Part shown: in pieces, positions 40,364 to 48,702 of the stretch
How positions within the stretch are numbered: the first letter of the stretch is position 1
Layout of the letters: each line of letters starts with the position of its first letter
Source of the DNA: an uncultured Pelagibacteraceae bacterium
Lineage (GTDB): Bacteria; Pseudomonadota; Alphaproteobacteria; Pelagibacterales; Pelagibacteraceae
Reading direction: 5' to 3'
DNA: 64,000 nt
Assembly: GCA_902580335.1 (NCBI GenBank)
Contig: CACHKE010000001.1
Coordinates: forward strand, 62,001-126,000
Position numbers and translations under genes: made by a program
Notes under the pieces: model-generated
What the model was told of the DNA's origin: nothing
The model's database searches: none
The model's input: only the letters and a program-made list of their open reading frames with translations

Positions 40364-40991
40364 AGTACCTAAATACTGGAACAAAGCAAAAAAATATTTA
40401 TCAAAAAAAGATCAAACTCTTTCTAAGTTAATCAAAAGTTATGAAAGTCCCTCAGAAACTATTTTAACTTCAAGGAGAGATATTTTTTTTTCGTTATGTA
40501 AAAGTATAATTGGACAACAAATAAGTGTTGCAGCAGCGAATTCTGTCTTTTTAAAATTTAAAAAAAAATGTAAAAATAAAATTAATGCAAAAACAGTATC
40601 TAGACTGACTTTTGCTCAATTGAAAAGTTGTGGATTAAGCAGACAGAAAGTATTAGGTATAAAGAGTTTAGCGAAGCAAACAATAGAAAAAACTTTTAAT
40701 CCTAAATTAATTAATCAAATGTCAGATGAGGAGGCTATAAATTATTTATCACAATTAAGACAAATAGGGAGATGGTCAGCTGAAATGATTTTATTATTCA
40801 CATACAATAGATCAAATATTTGGCCGATTCAAGATATCGGCCTTCTAAGAGCAATTTCAAAAAATTATAAAAAAAAATATTTACCACCTGATAAATTTGT
40901 ATCTTTATTAAAAAAAAGGTTCAGTCCTTATTGTTCTGTTGCAACGTGGTACTTATGGAGAAGCATAGATCCTGAGCCTATTCAGTACTAA
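40356..40991 (+). CDS. DNA-3-methyladenine glycosylase II (AlkA-like, HhH-GPD)
   Basis: Base-excision repair glycosylase for alkylated purines (211 aa). Visible are the substrate-pocket helix SLCKSIIGQQISVAAANSVF and the helix-hairpin-helix LRQIGRWSAEMILLF, followed by the catalytic aspartate Asp160 in IWPIQDIGL. It lacks the iron-sulfur cysteines of Nth/MutY and the N-terminal domain of E. coli AlkA, so it is the short form. Confidence 0.9.
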   Translation: MSKVPKYWNKAKKYLSKKDQTLSKLIKSYESPSETILTSRRDIFFSLCKSIIGQQISVAAANSVFLKFKKKCKNKINAKTVSRLTFAQLKSCGLSRQKVLGIKSLAKQTIEKTFNPKLINQMSDEEAINYLSQLRQIGRWSAEMILLFTYNRSNIWPIQDIGLLRAISKNYKKKYLPPDKFVSLLKKRFSPYCSVATWYLWRSIDPEPIQY

Positions 40992-41277
40992 ACCCCTCAA
41001 CCACTTGCATATGTCTTTTTGTAGTTTTTTTTGCTACTGCCCAACTATCTTGATATTCTTTAGAGGAGTGACACTCTAATGCTTTGGCATAACTTGGAAA
41101 TTCCCATACAACAGTCCTACTAAAATCATCACCATTAAAAGTGTCATGCTTACCACCTCTTATTAATGGCACACCACCGTAACTTTTGATAACTGGTGTA
41201 GCTAGCTCTGAATATTTTTTCAGATTTTCTTGATTATCTATTTTAAAATATAAACTAACCCAATATCCTTTTTTCAT
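40978..41277 (-). CDS. DUF1330 family protein
   Basis: 99 aa from the ATG at 41277, one base after the upstream stop (a TTG nine bases earlier is the alternative). Ferredoxin-like dimeric fold expected; YWVSLYFKIDNQENLKKYSELA, VVWEFPSYAKALECHSSKEYQ and the HMQVVEGF end match DUF1330, a family without established function. It overlaps the convergent glycosylase by 14 bases. Confidence 0.78.
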   Translation of the reverse strand: MKKGYWVSLYFKIDNQENLKKYSELATPVIKSYGGVPLIRGGKHDTFNGDDFSRTVVWEFPSYAKALECHSSKEYQDSWAVAKKTTKRHMQVVEGFSTE

Positions 41278-41278
41278 A

Positions 41279-42169
41279 TTAATCAATCCATTCTTTAAAA
41301 TGATTTAAATTTTCCTGTAAAAATTTTGGTAATTTGTTAAAGGGATATATTTCCAACTTACTCCCATCTCCAATCTTGTTTATCCTTTTATCAACTTTCA
41401 AATCATAAATTGCTTGTTTATTTTTAATTATGTCATCAATCTCTTTAGCTGACATTGGGTTTAAGTCAAATTCTCGATGATGAAGATATGATTTCAATTT
41501 ATGTTCTATTTCAGATGCAGTTTTTATATTTGAAAAATGCCATCCACCATTAGATATAATTTTTACATCTATAAATTTAGTATTAGAAAAAAAGGTATCA
41601 ATTCTATAAAAAGGGTACTTTCTATCTTTTATATTTCTTAACCATTGAGGTGACACCAAATTCTTTTTTTTGCAAGCCTTTGTTCCAGTCCAAATCAAAT
41701 TTGGTAATTTAAGATTAAATTTATAATAGAACATCTCTTGCTTAAAAAGTATTATTTTATTATTTATTTTAGTAATATCTATAGTTTCTAAATTTGGGAT
41801 TTCATCAACATCTGAAATTAAGATTAAGTCATCATTATTGGCTTTTTCTAATGCATTAAAAATATAATTTCTTTGACTATTTTCTCTTTTAGCAGCATTA
41901 AGAATATGTTTTCTTGATATCTCTGAGGGGTTATCATTCTTTAAAACTTTTTCAATATTCTGAGGATTTTCATCATAAATTAGATAAATAATTTTATTTT
42001 TAAATTTTTTAAACTTATTTATATTAAAAAGTAATCTTCTTTTATCGCCTCTGTGATTGTAGGTGCTTTCAACTATAACAAAATAATCTACATATTTATT
42101 AAGTATATTAAGCCTTACTTCTAAAACTACTTCTTCATCAAAGTACATAAAACAATCAAAAATTTTCAT
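41279..42169 (-). CDS. Glycosyltransferase family 17-like protein
   Basis: 296 aa. The opening KIFDCFMYFDEEVVLEVRLN, followed by YVDYFVIVESTYNHRG, then LILISDVDEIPN (metal-binding DxD-type), FKQEMFYYKFN and GGWHFSNI, matches GT17. That family is best known from animal N-acetylglucosaminyltransferase III. Bacterial members are found in surface-polysaccharide contexts. No other polysaccharide genes adjoin it. The acceptor is unknown. Confidence 0.8.
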   Translation of the reverse strand: MKIFDCFMYFDEEVVLEVRLNILNKYVDYFVIVESTYNHRGDKRRLLFNINKFKKFKNKIIYLIYDENPQNIEKVLKNDNPSEISRKHILNAAKRENSQRNYIFNALEKANNDDLILISDVDEIPNLETIDITKINNKIILFKQEMFYYKFNLKLPNLIWTGTKACKKKNLVSPQWLRNIKDRKYPFYRIDTFFSNTKFIDVKIISNGGWHFSNIKTASEIEHKLKSYLHHREFDLNPMSAKEIDDIIKNKQAIYDLKVDKRINKIGDGSKLEIYPFNKLPKFLQENLNHFKEWID

Positions 42170-42202
42170 AATTACTTTTTAATCTTTTTTAATTTTTTTT
42201 AT

Positions 42203-42736
42203 ATGATAAAAAAATTCATGGCAGATAAATTGATAATTAGTTTTGAAGAATATAACAAAATTGTCGAAAAATTAGCTATTGAAATTCATAAAAATTACAA
42301 TCCCACTGTTTTAGTAGGCATAATGAGGGGAGCGGCACCTATAATTGATATTCTCTCACGGATACTAAAACTCCCAATAGCTTACATTGTTATTCAAAGT
42401 TACACAGGAAAAGGATTAGAAGACCAACAAGGCCAATTAATGTTTGCTAGAGAAATAAGCTCATTAGCTAAAGAAGAAGATTTTGAAAAAATCCTTTTAA
42501 TAGATGATTTATCAGATACAGGACTAACGCTTAATAAAAGTATTGAATGGCTAAAAGGTTACGAACCGACAAAAAAATTTATTAAAGAAATTAAAACCGC
42601 TTGTTTATGGAAAAAAAAATCATCTTCTTTTGAGCCAGACTTTTGTCCAATTAAATTAGACTCAGATCCTTGGATCGTTCAGCCCACAGAACATTATGAA
42701 GAACTTTCTATTGAAGAAATTATAAAAAAAAACTAA
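42203..42736 (+). CDS. Purine phosphoribosyltransferase (hypoxanthine/xanthine-guanine type)
   Basis: Salvages purine bases with PRPP (177 aa from the ATG at 42203; an ATG at 42218 is possible). The PRPP-binding motif is ILLIDDLSDTGLTLN (about 99-113), with PTVLVGIMRGAAPIIDILSR at the N-terminal loop. The hood region is close to Gpt-type enzymes and the exact base is undecided. The gene lies tail to tail with an NCS2 purine permease, which supports a purine-salvage role. Confidence 0.85.
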   Translation: MIKKFMADKLIISFEEYNKIVEKLAIEIHKNYNPTVLVGIMRGAAPIIDILSRILKLPIAYIVIQSYTGKGLEDQQGQLMFAREISSLAKEEDFEKILLIDDLSDTGLTLNKSIEWLKGYEPTKKFIKEIKTACLWKKKSSSFEPDFCPIKLDSDPWIVQPTEHYEELSIEEIIKKN

Positions 42737-42737
42737 T

Positions 42738-42765
42738 TAACGGAGCTAGAAAACTAGCCCCGTTA
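42738..42765. terminator. Shared terminator hairpin between purine salvage genes
   Basis: Inverted repeat with 12-base arms (42738-42749 and 42754-42765) and an AAAA loop. On the minus strand all pairs form (one G-U) and the hairpin is followed after a few bases by an eight-base T-run (42732-42725), so it should stop transcription from the permease gene. On the plus strand it has one A-C mismatch and no T-run, so it would be weaker for the phosphoribosyltransferase gene. Confidence 0.75.
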
Positions 42766-42773
42766 AATCCTAT

Positions 42774-44084
42774 TTAGCTTACAGCAAAACTCACAACACT
42801 AAGTATAGCAATAACCCATATTGCTGGAGAAGTACTTGAAAATTTTCCAGTAAATATTTTAATCAAAGCGTATGAGACAAATGCTAAAGCAATTCCATTA
42901 CTGATACTATAAGTAAGTGGCATAGCAATCATCGCTAAAATTGCTGGAGCTGACTCTGAGATATCATTCCATTCTATGTCTGTTATATTTCTTATAAATA
43001 AAACAGAAACAAATAATAGGGCAGCACCATCAATTTGTTTTGGTAAACTTGTTGCAAGAGGTGCAAAAAATATACATGCTAAAAACAATATACCTATTAC
43101 AAGGGAAGTCATCCCAGTTTTACCACCAGCTTTTACACCAGCCCCTGACTCCACATAACTAGTAACGGTTGTTGTTCCCATCATAGCACCTGCAACAGTT
43201 CCAACGCTATCAGACAACATTGCTTTATTAATGTCCTGAACTTTTCCTTGTTTATCAACTTTACCTGCGACGTTGGCTACAGAAGTTAATGTTCCAGCTG
43301 TATCAAAGAAATCTATAAATAATAAAGTAAATATTACTGTAGACATTCCAGCAGTCATAGCAGCGGACAAGTCAAATTCAAAAAGGTATGTCATCGGAGG
43401 AGGCGCACTTGCTAATCCATTAAATTTAGCTAGACCAGTTGCCCAAGCGATAACGCTAAAAAACAAAATACCTATAATGATATTTCCTTTTACATTCATT
43501 TTTTCAAGTACAATAATTGCAATAAAAGTTGCACATCCAAGAAGAACTAATGGGTCACTTAAATTTCCAAGCTGTACTAGTGTTACAGGATTATCAACTA
43601 CAACTTCCATAATTTGTAGTCCAATAATTGCAAGAAACAATCCAATACCCGCACCTATTCCTAGTTTTAAACTTTTTGGAATTGAGTTAATTAACCAGGC
43701 TCTTATCGGTGTAAGTGATATAATTAAAAACAATACCCCTGCAACTAAAACTGCACCAAGAGCTTGTTGTGGCGTATAACCCATGCCAGCACAAACTCCA
43801 AAAGCAACAAATGCATTTATACCCATACCTGGGGCTAGTCCAATTGGCCATGTTTTTCCGTAAAAAGCCATTATAAAACAAGCTAAAGCTGTTGCCAAAA
43901 TAGTTGCTGTGTATACTGCGCCGAAATCAAAGAAACCTTTTTCAGGACCGGCGAACTCCCCTGATAAGATGAATGGATTTAAAAACATTATGTAAGCCAT
44001 TGTTAAGAACGTAGTCGTTCCAGCAATTACTTCAGTTTTAAAATCTGTTTTATGTTTTTTATATTCAAAATATTTTTCAAGCAT
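42774..44084 (-). CDS. NCS2-family purine permease (AzgA-like)
   Basis: Membrane transporter (436 aa, about 12-14 helices) of the guanine/hypoxanthine/adenine branch. Typical features are TEVIAGTTTFLTMAYIMFLNP, ILATALACFIMAF, GLAPGMGINAFVAFG, FFDTAGTLTSVA and GTTTVTSYVESGAGVKAGG. The ATG is preceded by a perfect AGGAGG six bases upstream, unusually strong for this genome. No purine riboswitch is seen in the 126 bases upstream. Confidence 0.92.
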   Translation of the reverse strand: MLEKYFEYKKHKTDFKTEVIAGTTTFLTMAYIMFLNPFILSGEFAGPEKGFFDFGAVYTATILATALACFIMAFYGKTWPIGLAPGMGINAFVAFGVCAGMGYTPQQALGAVLVAGVLFLIISLTPIRAWLINSIPKSLKLGIGAGIGLFLAIIGLQIMEVVVDNPVTLVQLGNLSDPLVLLGCATFIAIIVLEKMNVKGNIIIGILFFSVIAWATGLAKFNGLASAPPPMTYLFEFDLSAAMTAGMSTVIFTLLFIDFFDTAGTLTSVANVAGKVDKQGKVQDINKAMLSDSVGTVAGAMMGTTTVTSYVESGAGVKAGGKTGMTSLVIGILFLACIFFAPLATSLPKQIDGAALLFVSVLFIRNITDIEWNDISESAPAILAMIAMPLTYSISNGIALAFVSYALIKIFTGKFSSTSPAIWVIAILSVVSFAVS

Positions 44085-44210
44085 TTATCCTCCTATAAAT
44101 CGCAAAATATTTGATTCTTTCCTGTATTACCCGTCAAAACTAATTCTTATTAACAATTTTCAACCCAGAAGTTTATATTTATGCCATATTTAGGTTGTTA
44201 TTATAAAATT

Positions 44211-44516
44211 ATGAAAAAAATTAAAATCTCAATTTTAAGTTTACTTATATTATTTTTTTTATCAGGTTGTCAGACAATTAAGCAAAAAACTGACGCTATT
44301 GTTGAGAAGGAAAATAAAAAATTAAGTGCATTTATAGGTAAGTCCTCTCAGGATTTAAAAAGCAGCTTAGGTAGTCCAGATGAAGATTTTAAAAATGAAA
44401 AAGGAAATTTAGTTTTAGTTTATAACACCAAAAAATATGGAATACCTTGCGAAAGAAGGTTTGAAGTAAACGCAAAATTGATTGTTATTGGATTTGTTTC
44501 TAACGGTTGCTTTTGA
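44211..44516 (+). CDS. Small SmpA-like lipoprotein, unknown function
   Basis: 101 aa from the ATG at 44211 (a start 30 bases earlier would put extra residues before the signal peptide). It has a lysine-rich n-region, a hydrophobic core and the lipobox LSGC (Cys at about residue 19). The rest (LSAFIGKSSQDLKSSLGSPDEDFKNEKG...LVLVYNTKKYGIPCERRFEV) has the helix-then-strand look of SmpA/OmlA-like small lipoproteins. Two further cysteines near the C-terminus could form a disulfide. I do not recognise a specific family. Confidence 0.7.
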   Translation: MKKIKISILSLLILFFLSGCQTIKQKTDAIVEKENKKLSAFIGKSSQDLKSSLGSPDEDFKNEKGNLVLVYNTKKYGIPCERRFEVNAKLIVIGFVSNGCF

Positions 44517-44521
44517 TTACC

Positions 44522-44542
44522 TGCGGAGAATTTATCTCCGCA
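44522..44542. terminator. Possible bidirectional terminator hairpin
   Basis: Perfect eight-base inverted repeat TGCGGAGA / TCTCCGCA with a five-base loop in the 38-base gap between two convergent genes. This G+C-rich hairpin stands out in an AT-rich region, but no T-run follows on either strand, so termination is inferred from position. Confidence 0.5.
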
Positions 44543-44554
44543 AGTAAGGTATAC

Positions 44555-45001
44555 TTATTTAATTTCAATAAGTTTTCTTTTTTTATGCTCAGGAACAATT
44601 CTTTCACAAGATATTGTTAAAAGACCATCTTTTAACTCAGCACCATTAACTTTCACATCGTCAGCTATAGTAAATGATCTGGCAAATTGTCTTTGAGAAA
44701 TACCTTTGTGAATTATTTCTCCATCAGCATTATTGTTTTCAGATTTATTAATTTGTTTAGTTCTTACAGTTAATAAATTATCTTCAAACTCAACTTCAAC
44801 ATCGTTTTTATTAAAACCAGCTAAAGCAACTTCGATTGCATAATTGTCCTTACCAGTTTTTCTGATGTTATAAGGCGGGTAGTTTGACTGCATAGTCAAA
44901 GAACCATTACCAAGCATATTTTCAAATTGGTCAAACATGTCGTCAAAACCAATTGAAAAAGGTCTTAGTGAGTTGAATATAGATAAATCCTTACTTGTCA
45001 T
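44555..45001 (-). CDS. ibpA: Small heat-shock protein, Hsp20/IbpA family
   Basis: ATP-independent holdase chaperone (148 aa). An alpha-crystallin domain spans about residues 40-138, with YPPYNIRKTGKDNYAIEVALAGF, KGISQRQFARSFTIADDVKV and AELKDGLLTISCERIVPE. A C-terminal tail follows with lysines and IEIK. The N-terminal PFSIGFDDMFDQFENML is typical of the IbpA class. Expression looks heat-controlled twice: by an RpoH promoter and by a leader hairpin that covers the ribosome site. Confidence 0.95.
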   Translation of the reverse strand: MTSKDLSIFNSLRPFSIGFDDMFDQFENMLGNGSLTMQSNYPPYNIRKTGKDNYAIEVALAGFNKNDVEVEFEDNLLTVRTKQINKSENNNADGEIIHKGISQRQFARSFTIADDVKVNGAELKDGLLTISCERIVPEHKKRKLIEIK

Positions 45002-45006
45002 AATAT

Positions 45007-45057
45007 CCTCCTTTGTTAAGCAAGTTTATTTATTGTTAGCCCCATTAGGCGACCAAC
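45007..45057 (-). promoter_or_regulatory. ROSE-like RNA thermometer in hsp20 leader
   Basis: On the minus strand the leader folds into two hairpins. The 5' one (45035-45057) pairs GTTGGTC-G-CC with GGGGCTAAC across a TAAT loop, with one bulged G. The 3' one (45007-45024) pairs CTTGCTT with the Shine-Dalgarno AAGGAGG through an AACA/ACAA-type tetraloop, including an internal G-G opposition. TTGCT facing AGGAG with a G-G pair is the hallmark of ROSE thermometers known before rhizobial and gamma-proteobacterial small heat-shock genes. The ATG is five bases downstream. Folding is done by eye. Confidence 0.72.
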
Positions 45058-45064
45058 ATTATTT

Positions 45065-45092
45065 ATATGGGAATTATTTGTTTTTTTTCAAG
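45065..45092 (-). promoter_or_regulatory. Sigma-32 (RpoH) promoter of hsp20
   Basis: Minus strand: -35 CTTGAAA (45086-45092), 14-base spacer, -10 CCCATAT (45065-45071). Both boxes equal the enterobacterial sigma-32 consensus. Transcription would start near 45058, at the foot of the first leader hairpin, giving a leader of about 57 bases. Confidence 0.85.
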
Positions 45093-45101
45093 ATATCAAA
45101 T

Positions 45102-47177
45102 TTAAATTTTTTCAGAGATCTTTAAAATAAATGCGTAGTCAAAAGCTATTTCTTCAATGGCACCATCTCTACCTGATTTACCTCCGTGGCCTGCGTTCAT
45201 TTCAGTTTTTAACAAAAGCAAATTATTATCAGTTTTTAAATCTCTAAGTTTGGCTGTAAATTTTGCTGGTTCATCGAATAGCACTCTATTATCACTTAAG
45301 CTTGTGGTAATTAACATGTGAGGGTAATCCATTTTTTTAATATTATTATATGGAGCATAAGAATAAATATAATCAAAATGGTCTTTCTTATCTTTTGCAT
45401 TTCCGAATTCATCAAATTCTCCAACAGTAAGGGGCAAAGAATGATCCAAGTTAGTTGTTAATGAGTCAACAAACGGTACTGCCATAACAATTCCAAGAAA
45501 TAATTCTGGGGATTGATTGACTACTGCTCCCATTAACAAACCACCAGCTGATCCACCCATACCAATAATTTTTCCTTTCGATGAATATCCTTTTTCAATC
45601 AAAAACTTTGCTACGTGTATATAATCTTCAAATGTATTTTTTTTATTTAGAAGCTTTCCTTCTTTCCACCATTTCATTCCTTTTTCCATTCCCCCTCTAA
45701 TATGTGCAGTTACCCAAATAATATCTCTGTCAATTAAACTCAATCTAGTTGAGGAAAAATCTGGAGTCATTGAACTTCCGTATGACCCATAGCCATATAA
45801 AAGTAAATTTGCTGAACCATTAATTTTTGTTTTTTTGTGTCTGGTAATTGTAAGTGGAACTAATCTTCCATCATGAGAAGGGCACTCTAGTCTTTCGACT
45901 ATATAATCATCTGGATTATGACCAGATGGGATTTCTTGTTCTTTTACTAATTTTTTTTCTTTTGTTTTTAAATTGTATAAATAAGTTTTACCTGGTGTTT
46001 TTGGGGACGAGTATGACAAGTAAACTAAGTCAGTATCTTTATTTCTTTGTATTAATGAAACACTAGGCACAATCACAGATTCGTTAGTAAATTTTAATTC
46101 TTCCTCGATTCCTGTTTGTTTATTTCTTACAAATAATTTTCCTAATGCATTTGATTTTTCTCCTCTGATAATCCAATCGTTTAAAAATATTAATCCTCCA
46201 ATTAAAACCTCCTCTTTGGCAGCTATATAAATTTCCCACTTTTGATTTGATAAATCATCACATCTTTCGATTTTGAAATCCTCAGCATCATCATTAGTAT
46301 GACAATAAAAATATCCACCCCAAGAATTGACTGAATAAATTACACCTTTTTTTCTTTTTTTAATTAATTTTGGTTTTGGTTTTTTTTCCGTTACTTCAAA
46401 GTAGTATTGTTCGGAAGTATTATGATCTGATGTTGTTATAAAAAAATATTTTTCGTCTGAACTCAAACTTATGCCCACAGTAAATGCTTCACTTTTCTCT
46501 TCAAAAACAAGCTCATCATCTTTGACTGATGATCCAATTTTGTGTCTAAATATTTTTCTTGGTCTATGAAATTCATCAAGCTTTGAGTAAAAAAAATATT
46601 GGTCGTCCAAACTAAAAGTAATACTTCCACTTGTTTCTTCTATTTTTTCGGTGACTAATTTTTCTGAAGCAATATTTCTTATGTAAATTGTATAATATTC
46701 TGATCCTTTTAAGTCTAAAGAATAACCTAAAAGTTTGTCATTATAACTTACCTCTAAATCACCCACCCCGAAATATTCAGTTTTTAATTTTTCTTTTTCT
46801 ACATCACCATTCCAAAATTCTTCAACTGCACTACTTCCAATCTTCTTTCTAAGTTTTATTGAATAATTTCCTACTGCAGTTGTTTTAGTCCAATATTCAT
46901 ATTCTTTGTCTTTAAATTTTAATGATTCATCATCTAACTTTATTCTACCTTTAATTTCATCAAATAAGATTTTCTGACATTTTTTTGTGTCTTTTAAATT
47001 ATGCTCTGTAAAATTGTTTTCTTCTTCAAGATATTTCCTTACATCTGGAAGTAGCTTGGAACTATCTTTTAAAACCTCGAGAATATTATCCTGATGGATC
47101 CAACTATAATTATCTTCCCACGTGGTATTGTGACAAGATTTAAGCTCTGGTTTTTTTTTAAGTTGTGGTATTTTCAT
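45102..47177 (-). CDS. ptrB: Oligopeptidase B / prolyl oligopeptidase family (S9A)
   Basis: Serine peptidase for short peptides (691 aa, full length). An N-terminal seven-blade propeller precedes the alpha/beta-hydrolase domain from about residue 430. The catalytic triad is Ser543 in GMGGSAGGLLMG, Asp629 in SLSDNRV and His664 in NAGHGGKSGR. WVTAHIRGGMEKGMKWW is the oxyanion region typical of oligopeptidase B. No signal peptide, so cytoplasmic. Its start is 14 bases from the divergent J-domain gene. Confidence 0.9.
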   Translation of the reverse strand: MKIPQLKKKPELKSCHNTTWEDNYSWIHQDNILEVLKDSSKLLPDVRKYLEEENNFTEHNLKDTKKCQKILFDEIKGRIKLDDESLKFKDKEYEYWTKTTAVGNYSIKLRKKIGSSAVEEFWNGDVEKEKLKTEYFGVGDLEVSYNDKLLGYSLDLKGSEYYTIYIRNIASEKLVTEKIEETSGSITFSLDDQYFFYSKLDEFHRPRKIFRHKIGSSVKDDELVFEEKSEAFTVGISLSSDEKYFFITTSDHNTSEQYYFEVTEKKPKPKLIKKRKKGVIYSVNSWGGYFYCHTNDDAEDFKIERCDDLSNQKWEIYIAAKEEVLIGGLIFLNDWIIRGEKSNALGKLFVRNKQTGIEEELKFTNESVIVPSVSLIQRNKDTDLVYLSYSSPKTPGKTYLYNLKTKEKKLVKEQEIPSGHNPDDYIVERLECPSHDGRLVPLTITRHKKTKINGSANLLLYGYGSYGSSMTPDFSSTRLSLIDRDIIWVTAHIRGGMEKGMKWWKEGKLLNKKNTFEDYIHVAKFLIEKGYSSKGKIIGMGGSAGGLLMGAVVNQSPELFLGIVMAVPFVDSLTTNLDHSLPLTVGEFDEFGNAKDKKDHFDYIYSYAPYNNIKKMDYPHMLITTSLSDNRVLFDEPAKFTAKLRDLKTDNNLLLLKTEMNAGHGGKSGRDGAIEEIAFDYAFILKISEKI

Positions 47178-47191
47178 CAGATCAAAAATAT

Positions 47192-47695
47192 ATGAATATA
47201 ATAATTTATACAGTGGTTATATTAACCATTTTTTATTTTCTATTACGTTTAATAACCAACATTTCATCTAGGAAAATTTCAAAAGGCCTAAGATTTTTTA
47301 TTATATTGGGATTATTTGCTTTAGCAGTATTGTTTGCTATTGGCGGAAAATTTTTATTAACCCTACCTCTTACTTTGGCAAGTTTAGCTTTATTAAAATT
47401 AAAAGGTTTATCTATTTTTCAATTAATTTCTCTTTTTAGACTTATTCAGACATTAAGAAGATCTGGTCGCTTTTCTTTTAACCAAGCAGGTACCAATAAC
47501 GTATCGTCTATATCAGTTTCAGAGGCATATAAGATTTTAAATTTAGATATGAATAAAAAAGTGACCAAAGAAGATGTTAATAAAGCATATATAAAAATCC
47601 AAAAAAAGATTCATCCTGATATATCTCCTGAAACTTCAAGATTATCTTCAATTGTGAATGAGGCTAAAGATATTGTGCTAAACGATATTTCTTAA
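47192..47695 (+). CDS. Membrane-anchored J-domain protein
   Basis: 167 aa from the ATG at 47192 (a GTG at 47165 would overlap the divergent gene). One N-terminal membrane helix (about 2-18) and a hydrophobic stretch (about 38-70) are followed by a C-terminal J domain (about 112-167) with AYKILNLD and the diagnostic His-Pro-Asp, His141, in KIHPDIS. The layout (membrane segments first, J domain last) resembles TIM14-like/DjlA-type co-chaperones in alphaproteobacteria. It should stimulate DnaK at the inner membrane. Confidence 0.85.
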   Translation: MNIIIYTVVILTIFYFLLRLITNISSRKISKGLRFFIILGLFALAVLFAIGGKFLLTLPLTLASLALLKLKGLSIFQLISLFRLIQTLRRSGRFSFNQAGTNNVSSISVSEAYKILNLDMNKKVTKEDVNKAYIKIQKKIHPDISPETSRLSSIVNEAKDIVLNDIS

Positions 47696-48654
47696 GCAAT
47701 AATCTCTAAAAATCTCTCAAAAATTTTTTGTGGATTAATTTTATCTTTACCCAAAGTATTATGCGTGACTGTGCTTTCTCCCTCTGGAATTATTGGGAAC
47801 ATTCTTGAGCTATAATTTCCATAAATTAAGGGAGTATCAGCCATTAAAGTAATTGTTTTAATACCTAAAGCTGAGGATAAATGACTAAAGCTCGAATCAT
47901 TACAAATGGATACATTACAATTCTTAATTAATGGTAAAATTTCACTGATAGTAAAATTATCTAAACGAGTACAAAAATTTTTAAATTTAGACTGTAAAAT
48001 TTCGTTTAATACTTCCTGTTCTTCAGTTGCCTTACCTGTTGCAAGAAAAAATCTGCAATCTTTTATATTTGATATTTTATCAATTACACTTAAGAAAGTT
48101 TTCGCAGGAATTCTTTTTGTAGGTCCAGAACCGCCTATGCCCAAGAGAATATTTGTAGTATTTTTGTCTATCTGAAATTTTTGTGCTGCTTTAGAAATTG
48201 AATCATTATCAATTTGTACTTCAGGATCTTCATTAATGTCTAAATTTAAATTTTCTTTTAAAAATTTTTTAGGAGCCTCAATTATATGTTGTTTGTTTTT
48301 TGCGAACAATGGATATTGGTAAATTTGTGGAATACCAGATATCTTAGCAACTAAGTTAAATCTCAGAGATGAATTAAAAATAAAAATTTTATCAAATTTA
48401 TATTTTTTTAAATCGTTTGCTAATTTAAAAATACCAAAAAAACCACCATGTCTATTATTTGTTTTATTATCTCTTTCTAGAGTAAGAATTTTATCAATAT
48501 ATTTTGTCTGGTGTAAATATTGATTGGCTTTAGAGTTTTCTTTTACCAATATACTAATTGGTGAATTAAATTTTTTGAACAAAGCCTTCATAAATGGTAA
48601 GAAAATTACGGTATCTCCAATACCCATTCTGCTCTGAACTGCTAATATTTTCAT
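47692..48654 (-). CDS. Glycosyltransferase family 9 (heptosyltransferase-like)
   Basis: 320 aa. The opening ILAVQSRMGIGDTVIFLPFMKAL, the central ILLGIGGSGPTKRIPAKTF and NVSICNDSSFSHLSSALGIKTITLM are the typical GT9 blocks. Family members add heptose to lipopolysaccharide core. In this genome other LPS genes are not visible nearby, so the sugar is unknown. It overlaps the convergent J-domain gene by four bases. Confidence 0.85.
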   Translation of the reverse strand: MKILAVQSRMGIGDTVIFLPFMKALFKKFNSPISILVKENSKANQYLHQTKYIDKILTLERDNKTNNRHGGFFGIFKLANDLKKYKFDKIFIFNSSLRFNLVAKISGIPQIYQYPLFAKNKQHIIEAPKKFLKENLNLDINEDPEVQIDNDSISKAAQKFQIDKNTTNILLGIGGSGPTKRIPAKTFLSVIDKISNIKDCRFFLATGKATEEQEVLNEILQSKFKNFCTRLDNFTISEILPLIKNCNVSICNDSSFSHLSSALGIKTITLMADTPLIYGNYSSRMFPIIPEGESTVTHNTLGKDKINPQKIFERFLEIIA

Positions 48655-48702
48655 ATAGTATTTATAAACTTTACTGAGTATATTTTTATATAAATTTTTA
48701 TT

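Noticed and set aside
42976..43881. Several open frames on both strands within the purine permease
   Set aside because: The permease reading is unambiguous and these frames carry no recognisable features.
44085..44210. Purine riboswitch before the permease gene
   Set aside because: No three-way-junction pattern or conserved core seen; only a strong AGGAGG ribosome site.
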